NCBI RefSeq assembly: GCF_001824475.1
Contig: NZ_MHXN01000035.1
Location: 1-33,192, forward strand
From: Phenylobacterium sp. RIFCSPHIGHO2_01_FULL_69_31
GTDB lineage: Bacteria > Pseudomonadota > Alphaproteobacteria > Caulobacterales > Caulobacteraceae
Reading direction: 5' to 3'
Length of the DNA stretch: 33,192 nucleotides
Shown here: in pieces, positions 1-7,951 of the stretch
Position numbering within the stretch: the first letter of the stretch is position 1
Layout of the letters: each line of letters starts with the position of its first letter
Made by a program: the position numbers and the translations under genes
The notes under the pieces: generated by a model
What the model was told of the DNA's origin: nothing
What the model saw: only the letters and a program-made list of their open reading frames with translations
The model's database searches: none

Positions 1-115
1 CGCATAACTTTCCCATCACGGGAGAGTCTGCCGCCGTACTTGGTTCCTGCTCTTGTAAATCCGGAACGCTGGCTGCGCTGTAGGCGTTGCCGCGACGGGA
101 ACAAAGGGAACGCCC
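1..115 (+). promoter_or_regulatory. 5' region of the DUF305 lipoprotein gene with a weak MerR-type dyad
   Basis: Positions 7-27 read ACTTTCC, seven bases, GGAGAGT, which is the 7-7-7 layout of CueR/HmrR operators with one mismatch between the arms. The flanking hexamers at 19-bp spacing do not resemble good -35 or -10 elements, and the window edge cuts the upstream context. An AAGGGA sequence just before the ATG at 116 can serve as ribosome binding site. I treat the operator as a weak candidate only. Confidence 0.25.
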
Positions 116-787
116 ATGCTGACGAACAATGGACTTGCACCACCCTGGCTCATGACGGGCGCAGCGATCGCCATCCTGGGTCTCGCCGGGTGCAACAAGA
201 ACAACGAGAGCACCGAGGCGCCGGCCGCGACCCCGCCAGAGTCGGCGGCCTCACCCGCGAGCGCCAATGCGGCGATCCCGGCCAGCGGGCCCGCGGCGGT
301 CTTCATGCCGATCGAGTCGGACATGAAGCAGAAGATGGCTGCAGCGGTCGGGTCCACCGTCGAAAGCACCTGGGCGATGAAGATGATGGCTCACCACCAG
401 GGCGGTATCGACATGTCGCGGGCGCTGCTCAACCAGTCCCCCAACGGGGCGATGCACGACATGGCCCAGAAGACCATGGACATGCAGACCAAGGACCGCG
501 CCGAGCTCGACAAATGGGTTCAGGCGCACGCCGGCGGGCAGGGCGGCCAAGCCAATCCGTTCGCCGAGATGGAAGCGACCATGAGCCAGAAGATGATGGC
601 GGCGACCGGCGCCGACGCGGACCAGACCTGGGCGCGTAAGATGATCGAACACCACCAGGGCAGCATCGACATGTCGAAGCGGGTCCTGCAGGACGCGAAG
701 GACCCTGAGATCCGGCGGATGGCGCAGAAGACCATCGACATGCAGACGAAAGAGATCGCCGAACTGCAGTCGAAGCTCGGCGGCTGA
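116..787 (+). CDS. DUF305 lipoprotein with two DUF305 repeats
   Basis: This 223-residue protein starts with a lipoprotein signal (hydrophobic run, then the lipobox LAGC near residues 23-26), followed by an Ala/Pro-rich linker. Two similar DUF305 units follow, about residues 65-140 and 150-222. Each carries the pattern WA.KM(I/M)..HHQG.IDMS, then a helix ending MAQKT.DMQTK. DUF305 proteins are helical, rich in His and Met, and common in copper-resistance loci; a periplasmic metal-binding role is inferred. Most family members have one unit, so this looks like an internal duplication. It lies just upstream of copC1-copD1 in the same direction but is separated by a strong hairpin, so it is probably its own transcript. 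Confidence 0.85.
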   Translation: MLTNNGLAPPWLMTGAAIAILGLAGCNKNNESTEAPAATPPESAASPASANAAIPASGPAAVFMPIESDMKQKMAAAVGSTVESTWAMKMMAHHQGGIDMSRALLNQSPNGAMHDMAQKTMDMQTKDRAELDKWVQAHAGGQGGQANPFAEMEATMSQKMMAATGADADQTWARKMIEHHQGSIDMSKRVLQDAKDPEIRRMAQKTIDMQTKEIAELQSKLGG

Positions 788-792
788 TCCCA

Positions 793-824
793 CCTGCCGC
801 CGGCAAGCCACCGCCGGCGGCAGG
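793..824 (+). terminator. Hairpin after the DUF305 lipoprotein gene
   Basis: A perfect 12-bp stem (CCTGCCGCCGGC at 793-804 with GCCGGCGGCAGG at 813-824) encloses an 8-base loop a few bases after the stop at 787. There is no clear T run, so it could be a GC-rich terminator or an mRNA-stabilising hairpin. Confidence 0.55.
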
Positions 825-857
825 CCCGATCATGAGGGGTTCATGTGCCGGGTGCGT

Positions 858-887
858 ATATCCCTTTGAATACTTCAGTCGGGATAT
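858..887 (+). repeat. Inverted repeat in the copC1 leader
   Basis: ATATCCC at 858-864 is matched by GGGATAT at 881-887 across 16 bases. The repeat ends six bases before the copC1 ATG at 893, so it could form a leader hairpin that hides the ribosome binding region, or act as an operator. No protein family is suggested by the sequence itself. Confidence 0.35.
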
Positions 888-892
888 CCACC

Positions 893-1255
893 ATGATCCG
901 TCATCACCTCGGTGTCGCGGTCGCTGCGGCGACCCTTCTCGTGGCCTCGCAAGCCGCCGCCCATGCGAAACTCGTGTCGTCGAACCCGGCCGCCAACGCC
1001 ACGGTCGCCGCGCCGAAGATCATCACCCTGACGTTCAGCGAGAAGCTGGTGCCGGCCTTCTCCAAGTTCGAGGTGGTCATGCCCGAGCACGGTGGAATGA
1101 AGGTCGCTGTGAAGACCACCGTCTCCAAGGACGGCAAGAGCCTCACGGGCGCGCCCACGGCGGCGCTGAGCGCCGGCGCCTACAAGGTTGTCTGGACGGC
1201 GGCGACGGCGGATGGCCACAAGATGTCCGGCGAAGTCGCCTTCAAGGTTGGCTGA
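893..1255 (+). CDS. copC: CopC periplasmic copper-binding protein, copy 1
   Basis: This 120-residue protein has a Sec signal peptide (residues 1 to about 23) ending in AAA, so the mature chain begins at or near HAKLVSSNP. That exposed N-terminal His is the classic Cu(II) ligand of CopC. The single CopC beta-barrel domain carries LTFSEKLVPAFSKFEV, MPEHGG and, near the end, DGHKMSGEVAF, which supply further ligands. I start at 893 rather than the in-frame ATG at 845, because the signal peptide begins at 893. copD1 follows after two bases, so the pair is probably translationally coupled. The protein is roughly three-quarters identical by eye to the second copy at 9434. Confidence 0.9.
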   Translation: MIRHHLGVAVAAATLLVASQAAAHAKLVSSNPAANATVAAPKIITLTFSEKLVPAFSKFEVVMPEHGGMKVAVKTTVSKDGKSLTGAPTAALSAGAYKVVWTAATADGHKMSGEVAFKVG

Positions 1256-1257
1256 TC

Positions 1258-2187
1258 GTGCTTGAGCCTGCGGTCATCGTCCTCAGGCTGGCGCAATATC
1301 TGGGAGCGATGGTCCTGATGGGATCATCGCTCTTTTTCGTCTACGCACTGCCGGGGCGAGGAGATGGATCCGCGGCCGAGGCGCCATGGGCCAGCCGACT
1401 TCTCGCTTGCGCCGGAACGCTCCTGGCTGCGACGGCTCTGTTGTCGATCCTCGGGCAGGCCAGCATCCTCAGTGGCTCCTTTTCCGAAGGGTTGAAGCCC
1501 GAGACCCTGAGCGCCGTCGCCACCGGCATGGATCTCGGCAAGGCGGCCATAATCCGCGCCGCGGCTGCGGGGCTGGCGGTGCTGCTGATCCTCGTCCTCA
1601 AGCCCTCTCGCACCACCTGGATCGTGGCGGCCACGCTTGGCGCGATCGCAACAGCAAGCTTGGCCTGGATGGGTCACGGCGCGGCCACAGAGGGGGTCGG
1701 CGCGTCCCTTCATCTCGTCTCTGACATCCTCCACGCCTGGGCTGCGGCGGTGTGGATCGGCGCGCTCGTCGCCTTTCTGCTGTTGCTTCGTACGCCCACC
1801 CCAACTCCAGCAGCGACGGGGGCCCTCCACCGCGCTCTACACGGCTTCTCCGGGGTCGGCACAGCTGTCGTGGCCGTGCTCCTCGCCACCGGTGCGATCA
1901 ACGGCTGGTTCCTGGTCGGGCTCGATCATCTCAACGGCCTCTGGACCACGGCCTACGGCCGGCTCCTGTCGCTCAAGCTGGTCCTGTTTGTGGTCATGTT
2001 CGGGCTTGCGGCGGCAAACCGCTTCCAGCTGACGCCAGCGCTCGGACGCGGCCTCGGCGCTCAAGACAGCGAGGGTGCGGCCCTCGCCCACTTGCGTCGA
2101 AGCGTCATCCTCGAAACCGCGCTGGGCTTCGGTGTGCTGGCGCTGGTCGCATGGTTCGGCACGCTCGCGCCGCCAGGGGCCATGTGA
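1258..2187 (+). CDS. copD: CopD inner-membrane copper protein, copy 1
   Basis: This 309-residue protein is almost entirely hydrophobic, with about eight transmembrane segments, and matches the CopD family, thought to move copper across the inner membrane with CopC. The start is a GTG at 1258, two bases after the copC1 stop; the copD2 paralogue has its GTG in the equivalent place and an identical length. Conserved stretches include GSSLFFVYALP, WMGHGAATEG, LVSDILHAWAAAVWIGALVAF and GLWTTAYGRLLSLKLVLF, whose His and Met residues may handle copper. About 20 bases after its stop the sequence joins directly to a 5'-truncated cusA. Confidence 0.9.
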   Translation: MLEPAVIVLRLAQYLGAMVLMGSSLFFVYALPGRGDGSAAEAPWASRLLACAGTLLAATALLSILGQASILSGSFSEGLKPETLSAVATGMDLGKAAIIRAAAAGLAVLLILVLKPSRTTWIVAATLGAIATASLAWMGHGAATEGVGASLHLVSDILHAWAAAVWIGALVAFLLLLRTPTPTPAATGALHRALHGFSGVGTAVVAVLLATGAINGWFLVGLDHLNGLWTTAYGRLLSLKLVLFVVMFGLAAANRFQLTPALGRGLGAQDSEGAALAHLRRSVILETALGFGVLALVAWFGTLAPPGAM

Positions 2188-2207
2188 GGACGTGAACCGA
2201 GTTGCCC

Positions 2208-3274
2208 GGCGCCGAGCGGCTGACAGGCGGGCGCTATGTTGACACGAGATCCACCGCGCCGCGGCTGCCCGCTACGGCCTGAACATCGCCGATGTCCAGG
2301 AAATCGTCTCCGGCGCAATCGGCGGTGAGACCATCGGCGAAACGGTGGAGGGCGTGGCGCGCTATCCGATCAGCCTCCGCTACCCGCGTGAGCTGCGCGA
2401 CAGCCTTGAGGGGCTGCGAGGGCTGCCGATCCTGACGCCCACGGGCCAACAGATCACGCTCGGCACGCTGGCGGCCATCACGATCGCAGACGGCCCACCG
2501 ATGGTGAAGACGGAGAACGCCCGCCCCTCCACGTGGGTCTATGTGGACGTCCGGGGCCGCGACCTAAGTTCGGTGATCGGCGACCTTCGCCAGACGCTCA
2601 GCGAGGACGTACAGCTGCCATCGGGTGTCTCGATCGCCTACTCGGGGCAGTTTGAGTACCTCGAACGGGCGGCCGAGCGGCTGAAGCTCGTCGTGCCCGC
2701 GACGCTCGCGATCATCTTCCTTCTGCTCTACGTCACCTTCCGTCGTTTGGACGAGGCGGCGCTCATAATGCTCACCTTGCCCTTCGCCCTCACCGGCGAG
2801 TTCTGGGCGCTCTACCTCCTTGGCTATGACCAGTCGGTGGCGACTGGGGTGGGCTTCATCGCCCTCGCCGGGGTCGCCGCGGAGTTCGGGGTCGTGATGC
2901 TCATCTACCTGAAGCACGCCCTTGCCGAGCGCGGGCCCGAACCGGGCCCCGGTGACGTCGAGGACGCCATTCGGGAAGGGGCGCTGCTGCGCGTACGTCC
3001 GAAAGCCATGGCGATGGCGGTGATCCTGGCGGGGCTCACGCCTGTGCTGATCGGCCATGGCGCCGGCTCGGAGGTGATGAGCCGGATCGCGGCGCCGATG
3101 ATCGGGGGCATGCTGACGGCTCCCCTGCTCTCCATGCTTGTCATCCCAGCGGGGTACCTCCTGTTGCGCCGCCGGCGCCACCGCGCGCCCCGCGAGATTC
3201 CTGAGCGGCGCCGCTGTACTGCATCGCGGCGTCGGCGCGGAGCATCGTGGCCGCGCGGGATCAGGTCTCGGTAG
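2208..3274 (+). pseudogene. cusA remnant (C-terminal third), 5'-truncated and frameshifted
   Basis: From about 2208 the sequence matches intact CusA at 15454 from residue 715 ([11 protein letters not shown]) to the end, so roughly the first 714 codons are missing. A single-base deletion near 2244 breaks the frame: adding one base restores [24 protein letters not shown] sequence. After that the frame is open to 3274 and contains the late RND membrane segments and [19 protein letters not shown] later in-frame ATG at 2345 could still give a 309-residue fragment, but without the pore and porter domains it cannot be a pump. The remnant overlaps the convergent GntR gene by 14 bases. Confidence 0.88.
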
Positions 3275-3995
3275 ATCCTCTCTTCGGGGCGAAGCGCGCG
3301 ACGAGGTCGTAGGCCTCCCCCGGGAAGATGAGCCGAACATGGGTGATGCGGTCCGCGCCTCGCCAGGTGCGGCGCTCCAGCAAGAGGCAGGCGGTCATCA
3401 GCTTGATGCCGAGCGCCGCCGCCACCGCCTTCGGCACGTTCGCCGCGCTGATCCGATGCTCGGCCTCCGTCCAGGGCACATGGCTCAGCAGCCAGCTGCC
3501 CGGCGCGGTGGCGGCGAAGTCGGCTTCGGCGGCCTGCGGCACTGTCTCGAGGTTGATCAGCCGCTCCTCCAGCGCGAAGGGCCGCCCGCCGGCCCGGTGA
3601 AGGCTTTTGAGGACGAGGACTTCGGCCGAACGCTCGAGGCCGAGCTCCTCCATCTCGCGAGCCGTGGCGGGTCGAACGCGTCGGGACAGGAGCTCATAGT
3701 CGTAAGCCTCGCCGCGCCCGCTCACCTCGGCCGGGATGTCCGGGATGTCGAGCACGGCGGAGTGAATCCTGGGCCGCGCCACGAACGTCCCGAACTTGCG
3801 ACGTCGCTCAATGAGCCCGGCCTCGGCAAGCGGCGCGAGCGCCTTGTTCACCGTCATGCGTGAACAGCCGTACTCCACCATGAGTTCGTGCTCGTAAGGA
3901 ATGCGGTGCCCCGGGGGCCATGCCCCCGACAAGATGCGCTCGGATATGTCCGAGCGGATCCGCTTGTGAAGCGTCAGGGCAGCGGCAGCACTCAT
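3261..3995 (-). CDS. HutC-like GntR-family transcriptional regulator
   Basis: This 244-residue protein has an N-terminal winged helix (about residues 8-72, with recognition-helix sequence [11 protein letters not shown]) and a C-terminal UTRA effector domain (about 95-235, containing [29 protein letters not shown] and [10 protein letters not shown]). This is the HutC/FarR branch of GntR regulators, which includes the histidine-utilisation repressor. No hut gene is in the window, so its ligand and targets are unknown and the name HutC is not assigned. I use the ATG at 3995 because the conserved HTH begins soon after. Its tail overlaps the dead cusA remnant, which may mark a rearrangement edge. 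Confidence 0.85.
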   Translation of the reverse strand: MSAAAALTLHKRIRSDISERILSGAWPPGHRIPYEHELMVEYGCSRMTVNKALAPLAEAGLIERRRKFGTFVARPRIHSAVLDIPDIPAEVSGRGEAYDYELLSRRVRPATAREMEELGLERSAEVLVLKSLHRAGGRPFALEERLINLETVPQAAEADFAATAPGSWLLSHVPWTEAEHRISAANVPKAVAAALGIKLMTACLLLERRTWRGADRITHVRLIFPGEAYDLVARFAPKRGSTET

Positions 3996-4051
3996 GGACT
4001 CGCTTTCGGCCGCGCCTGCGTAACGCAGCCTTGCGCTTGCAATGCCACGTA

Positions 4052-4843
4052 TCAAGCCCGGGGGCGGCTGTCCTTGGCGGCGGGCGGCAGCGGCGCCGTC
4101 CGCTTGGCCCGCCGGCGCTCCGCCAAGGCCTCAAGCGGGTCCAGGATCCAGGCCACGTCCGAGCGCCGGAAGCTGCGAAACAGCAGGATCAGGCCGCTGA
4201 GCGCCAGCCAGGTTGCCCCCGTCGCGAGCGTGACGATGAGCGGATGGTTGAAGCTCTGGCGGTCGTCGTAGTCCATGATGTGCAGCATCCAGGCCACGTC
4301 CCAGAGCCGCCAGGTGTCGTTCTTCGCGGCCAGCACCTCGCCGGTGCTGGCGGACACGAGCAGAGCGTGCCGCTCCTTGTCGGCGAACTCCACCCTCCAG
4401 ACAGGCAGCGGAAGGTCGCGAGTCTCCAGCGTGGACTTGGCCACGTAGGTTACAGATTTGGGCGGCTCGTATCCGGTGAAGCCTGCCACGGCGAGCTCGC
4501 GCGCCTTGGCTGCGTCGATGACGACGGGCTGCCCCGTCGTTGCATTGATGACCCTGACGCCGCGGGGCGTGCTCACCTCGTACACCCAGCTGTCGTACAG
4601 CGGCTTCAGGCGCAGCTTGGTGATGGGTTCGCCGACCGCTCCGGCCACGCCGGTCAGCGGCAGCAGCGCAGCGGCAGCCGGCAGCTCAGCGGGCGGGGCG
4701 AGCGCATGTTCGCCTGAGACCTTGTGGTGATCGAGGAGCGCCATCACGGCGCCGCTCAGCGCCCACAGCAGGAACTGCAGGCCCAGGACCAGGCCGGACC
4801 ACTTGTGCAGCCAGCGGATCAGGAACATGGGCGACCAGGTCAT
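4052..4843 (-). CDS. PepSY-domain membrane protein (downstream of pair)
   Basis: This 263-residue protein begins with a membrane helix (FLIRWLHKWSGLVLGLQFLLWALSG), has a periplasmic PepSY-like region of about 150 residues and a second helix near residue 225, then a charged tail. The motif WMLHIMDYDDRQ just before the last helix is shared with its neighbour. PepSY-associated membrane proteins often sit beside TonB-dependent receptors and are linked to reductive release of siderophore iron, though the mechanism is not settled. The ATG at 4843 overlaps the upstream gene's stop by four bases (ATGA), indicating coupled translation. The receptor genes next to it are broken. Confidence 0.8.
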   Translation of the reverse strand: MTWSPMFLIRWLHKWSGLVLGLQFLLWALSGAVMALLDHHKVSGEHALAPPAELPAAAALLPLTGVAGAVGEPITKLRLKPLYDSWVYEVSTPRGVRVINATTGQPVVIDAAKARELAVAGFTGYEPPKSVTYVAKSTLETRDLPLPVWRVEFADKERHALLVSASTGEVLAAKNDTWRLWDVAWMLHIMDYDDRQSFNHPLIVTLATGATWLALSGLILLFRSFRRSDVAWILDPLEALAERRRAKRTAPLPPAAKDSRPRA

Positions 4844-5547
4844 GCCGCGGCCTTTCGGACCCGCCGCTTGCGGCGGAAGCTGTAGAGGAGCAGCCACCCA
4901 CCGGTGGCCGCCGTGGCGACGCCCATCCAGGTGAAGATGCGAATGAGGATGTTGTTCACGTCCTGACGGTCATCGTAGTCCATGATGTGGAACATCCAGA
5001 CGAAGTCGAAGGTGCGCCACAGGTCGTGGCGGCGGGAGACGAGCTCGCCGGTCTGGGGCGAGATGTAGAATGTCGGCCGCCAGGCGCCTTCAAACTCGAC
5101 GCGCCAGATCGGCACGGGTCGGGTCTGAATCTCCAGCGGAGCCTTGGTGAGTAGCTCGGCGCTCACGATGTCGCCGTCCTCGGCGAACAGCGCCTTGGCC
5201 CGGGCCCGCGCCGCCCCCTCGCCCAAGGGGGACAGCTTCTCGCCGCTGCGGGCGTCGAACAGCGCCTTCCCCTCATCCGCGTCGACGACATAGACGGGCT
5301 GCCCCAGCTGGTTCTCAAGCCGCGCCGCCTTCAGTCCGGGCGCGAGGTGGGCGAGATGCGTCGGTTCCACGAGGCCGGCGAGCGCGATCGGCTGTGGGGC
5401 CTGGGCGCGCACGAGCCGGTCGCCGTGGATGATGTCGATGTGGACGGCCGTCATGTAGAGGCCGCTGAGGGTCCAGAACACCGCCTGGATGGCGAGGATC
5501 AGGGCGAACCACTTGTGCGTGGTGCGGGCGAGAGCGGGTAGCCGCAT
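4840..5547 (-). CDS. PepSY-domain membrane protein (upstream of pair)
   Basis: This 235-residue protein has the same plan as the gene it overlaps: an N-terminal helix (THKWFALILAIQAVFWTLSGLYM), a periplasmic PepSY-like domain, the motif WMFHIMDYDDRQ near residue 193, a C-terminal helix and an Arg/Lys-rich end. The shared motif shows that the two genes are paralogues that probably act together, perhaps as a heterodimer; that is inference. The TonB-receptor remnants lie upstream in the same direction, with a long hairpin at 5570-5604 between. Confidence 0.8.
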   Translation of the reverse strand: MRLPALARTTHKWFALILAIQAVFWTLSGLYMTAVHIDIIHGDRLVRAQAPQPIALAGLVEPTHLAHLAPGLKAARLENQLGQPVYVVDADEGKALFDARSGEKLSPLGEGAARARAKALFAEDGDIVSAELLTKAPLEIQTRPVPIWRVEFEGAWRPTFYISPQTGELVSRRHDLWRTFDFVWMFHIMDYDDRQDVNNILIRIFTWMGVATAATGGWLLLYSFRRKRRVRKAAA

Positions 5548-5569
5548 CGGGGGTCTCTAGAAAAGGGCA

Positions 5570-5604
5570 GGCGCCGGAGAGCATTGGGGCCTCTCTCCGG
5601 CGCC
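5570..5604 (-). terminator. Long perfect hairpin between receptor remnant and PepSY pair
   Basis: GGCGCCGGAGAG at 5570-5581 pairs perfectly with CTCTCCGGCGCC at 5593-5604 (12 bp, 11-base loop). It lies 15 bases after the receptor stop on the minus strand and 22 bases before the PepSY start. It may terminate or attenuate transcription from the receptor gene into the PepSY genes. A T run is not evident. Confidence 0.55.
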
Positions 5605-5619
5605 CGGAACCTACGTCCG

Positions 5620-6877
5620 TCAGAACGTGTATTGCAGGCGAACGTAGCCCCTACGACCCAGCAGGTCGTAAGTCATGGTGTCCGTGTTCGCGTCGGTCCA
5701 GCTCTGGATGAACGGCGCGTCGCGGTCGAACAGGTTGTCGACGCCGACGGCGATGTTGGCCTTCTCCGACACGCGGTAGGCGAACTGGACGTTGTGGTAG
5801 AAGTCGTTCGGCGTCTCGTCGCCGATGTCGCCGGGCGAGGCGTTGAAGTCCTTCGCCTTACCGATCCACTGCACCGACCAGGTGGCGTTCCAGTTGACGT
5901 CCGACACCGTCAGGCTCGCGTTCGAACGCCAGTGCGGATAGCCGCCGTTGCCGCCGCCGATATAGCCGTCGAAGATGATCGGGTCGGCGCCCACGAAGGG
6001 GATCACCTCGTACTTGGCGAGGTAGGTCGTGTTCCAGTCGAGGTCGGCGCGAAGATGCGCCACGTCGAAGGCGTAGCGCACGCCGAAGTCGACCCCCTTC
6101 ATCGTCTCCTTGCCGGCGTTGGTCGGCTGCGAGGAGAGGAAGTTCACCTCACCGGTCCGCGTGCTGCGGGTGAAGTGTTCGGGTCCGCAGAACGGGTGCG
6201 AAAGGTTCGGGCTGGCGTAGCATACGGCGAGCTTCGTAGAGCCCGGGATGTTCCGGATCGCGTCCTTGATCTGGATGTCGAAGTAATCGACCGTCACCGA
6301 CAGGCCCGGCACGAACTCCGGCTGGAAGACCGCTCCGAGGGTCAGGTTCTCCGACTCTTCCGGCTGCAGGTTCTGGTTGCCGCCCACCGTCGTCAGCACC
6401 GTGTTGCCGAGCTGGACGTAGCCGGCCGGCACGCCGGAGGCCTGGCAGTTGGCGATCAGCGTCGCATCGCCGCTCGTGGAGTAGCGGCTGCACGGATCGG
6501 TGGTCGTCAGGTTGCCTTCGGCGACGCCGCCGAACAGCTCGGGGACGCTGGGGATACGGAAGCCGGTGCCGTACGTGGCCCGCAGGCGCAGGCCGGAGAT
6601 GACCGTCCAGTCCAGGCCCAGCTTGTAGGTGATGTTGTTGCCGAACAGGTTGTAGTCCGAGTACCGGACCGCGCCGTTCAGTTCGACGCGCTCGGCGAAG
6701 GGCATGTCCGCCAGCAGCGGCGCCGAGAGCTCGAGATAGGCTTCCTTGGTGTTGACCGAGCCCGAGATCGGATCCTGCTGGTTGGTGTTCGCCACCCCCA
6801 GCACCGTCAGCGCGTCGGGGTCGCGCCAGTGGCCACGGTCAGCAAAGATCTTCTCATCGGTTCGAACCTTTTCGAGC
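5620..6877 (-). pseudogene. TonB-dependent receptor, C-terminal barrel fragment (first)
   Basis: About 420 residues remain of a protein family that usually runs to 700-1000. The visible part is beta-barrel: LRLRATYGTGFRIPSVPELFGG, NLQPEESENLTLGAVFQP, VTVDYFDIQIKDAI, VGVDNLFDRDAPF and the terminal RRGYVRLQYTF ending in Phe, typical of outer-membrane barrels. The plug domain, TonB box and signal peptide are absent. The frame is open back to about 6877, where it abuts the stop of another receptor fragment, with no promoter or start between. A GTG at 6804 gives 394 residues but is not a credible start. I call it a truncated gene; the missing part was probably lost by recombination between tandem receptors. 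Confidence 0.82.
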
Positions 6878-7440
6878 TTAGAAGCGGGCCGTGAGGCCGA
6901 TGTAGTAGCGACGGCCGACCAGGTCGTAGCTGGAAGGGTCGGTGTTCGCCGCGATCGACGGCGAATAGACCCGGGGTTGCTTGTCCGTGAGGTTGTTCAC
7001 CCCGCCGCGGACCGTCACCGTCTCGTTCAGCTTCCACGAGCCGTTCAGGTCGAAGTAGTTGACCGCGTCGAGGACCTGTTCCCGGTTGTTGAAGTTCTCG
7101 ACGGAGCCCTGGTAGCGCCAGCGCACGCCCAGGCTGAAGGGGTCGTAGTTCCAGCTCAGGGTCGACAAAAACTTCCACTCCGGCAGGGTCAGGCCGAAGG
7201 TGTTGGAGATCGTCCCCTTGCGGTCGGTGAACGCGCCGCCGGGCAGGTCCTGCCGCTTCCACTCCTGCAGCTTGGTGCCGATGACGTTGAGCGCCACCGT
7301 GCCCCAGTGCGGCCCGCCGACATCGGCCAGGGCCACGACCCAGTCGACCTGGAAGTCGGTGCCGCTGGTCTTCAGCGTGCCGAGGTTCGCGTTGGTCTCA
7401 AGGGTGCTCGTGATCTGACCCGAGTTCGGGTCGCGGCGGC
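6878..7440 (-). pseudogene. TonB-dependent receptor, C-terminal fragment (second)
   Basis: This fragment of about 187 residues is the last strands of a different TonB-dependent receptor: TNANLGTLKTSGTDFQVDW, LPEWKFLSTLSWNYDPFSLGVRWRYQG, VRGGVNNLTDKQPRVY and a terminal VGRRYYIGLTARF. Coding sense can be followed upstream to about 7440 (RDPNSGQIT), where it breaks in mid-gene against the MFS fragment. The longest ATG-started part is 6878-7336. It has no plug domain or signal and cannot be functional alone. Confidence 0.8.
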
Positions 7441-7695
7441 CCGGACGAGGTCCATCGAGACCAGAAAGCCGCGCCGCGGCAGACGGTCGACGAAGGCGTT
7501 CACAACCGGGCCTACCCCGATATAGGCGATCATCTTGATCGCCAGGGCCCCGCCGAGCACGGCGCCGGCGTTCGCGCCCGCAAGATCGTAGGACAGGAGA
7601 CCCAGCGCGACGGTCGCTAGGCCCGTGCCGATCAGGGCGATGACCTGGGCCAAAAAGAGATGCCGATAGGTGCGGTCTCCTAGAACGCTCAACAT
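7441..7695 (-). pseudogene. MFS transporter (NreB-like), N-terminal fragment
   Basis: The first 85 or so residues of a major-facilitator protein are present: MLSVLGDRTYRHLF, two membrane helices rich in Gly/Ala, and a loop ending FVDRLPRRGFLVSMDLVRAA. This resembles MFS exporters of the NreB nickel-resistance type, as I recall them. Homology stops at about 7440, where the sequence switches to the receptor fragment; the reading frame then runs 20 more codons in the wrong frame before a stop at 7372. The remaining ten or so transmembrane helices are gone. Confidence 0.75.
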
Positions 7696-7708
7696 GACGT
7701 TCGCTTCC

Positions 7709-7935
7709 TCAGCGCGAACTTAAGCGTCGGACGCTCACAGGTATTTCGCGAGTCCGGATAGGCGCCCGAGTTGGTCGTGCGATGCGACTGAGCCGCGAAA
7801 CGATGTCTTCGAGGTGATGTTCGATTTGGCCCTGCACGAGGGATGCCTTGGCCTTGCCGAGGGCGCTGATCAGGTCCGATAGGATCGATTGGGCGCGCAG
7901 CTCGGACGCACCTGTGAAGCCCCACCCTCAAACAT
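7709..7935 (-). pseudogene. Possible remnant of a metal-responsive repressor (NreA/CsoR-like)
   Basis: A frame without a usable start runs from about 7935 to a stop at 7709. It contains ASELRAQSILSDLI followed by SALGKAKASLVQGQIEHHLEDIV, whose spacing of hydrophobic residues and HH resembles the second helix of the CsoR/RcnR/NreA fold. It lies directly upstream of the NreB-like fragment, where nickel loci often have such a repressor. The N-terminal helix and ligand Cys cannot be seen. The match is by eye and weak. Confidence 0.3.
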
Positions 7936-7951
7936 TGTCGTGCTGTCGGAT

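Noticed and set aside
1..34. CueR promoter for the first DUF305 gene
   Set aside because: The dyad is present but the -35 and -10 are poor and the context is cut, so I list it only as a weak candidate rather than a promoter.
3138..3863. A 241-codon plus-strand frame over the GntR gene
   Set aside because: The minus strand has the HTH and UTRA features; the plus frame is a shadow.
5584..6894. A 436-codon plus-strand frame over the receptor fragment
   Set aside because: The minus strand has clear TonB-receptor barrel motifs; the plus frame is a Val/Arg/Asp-rich shadow.
7372..7440. Apparent C-terminal extension of the MFS fragment
   Set aside because: Past about 7440 another frame encodes a TonB receptor; the MFS frame merely runs on to the next stop.
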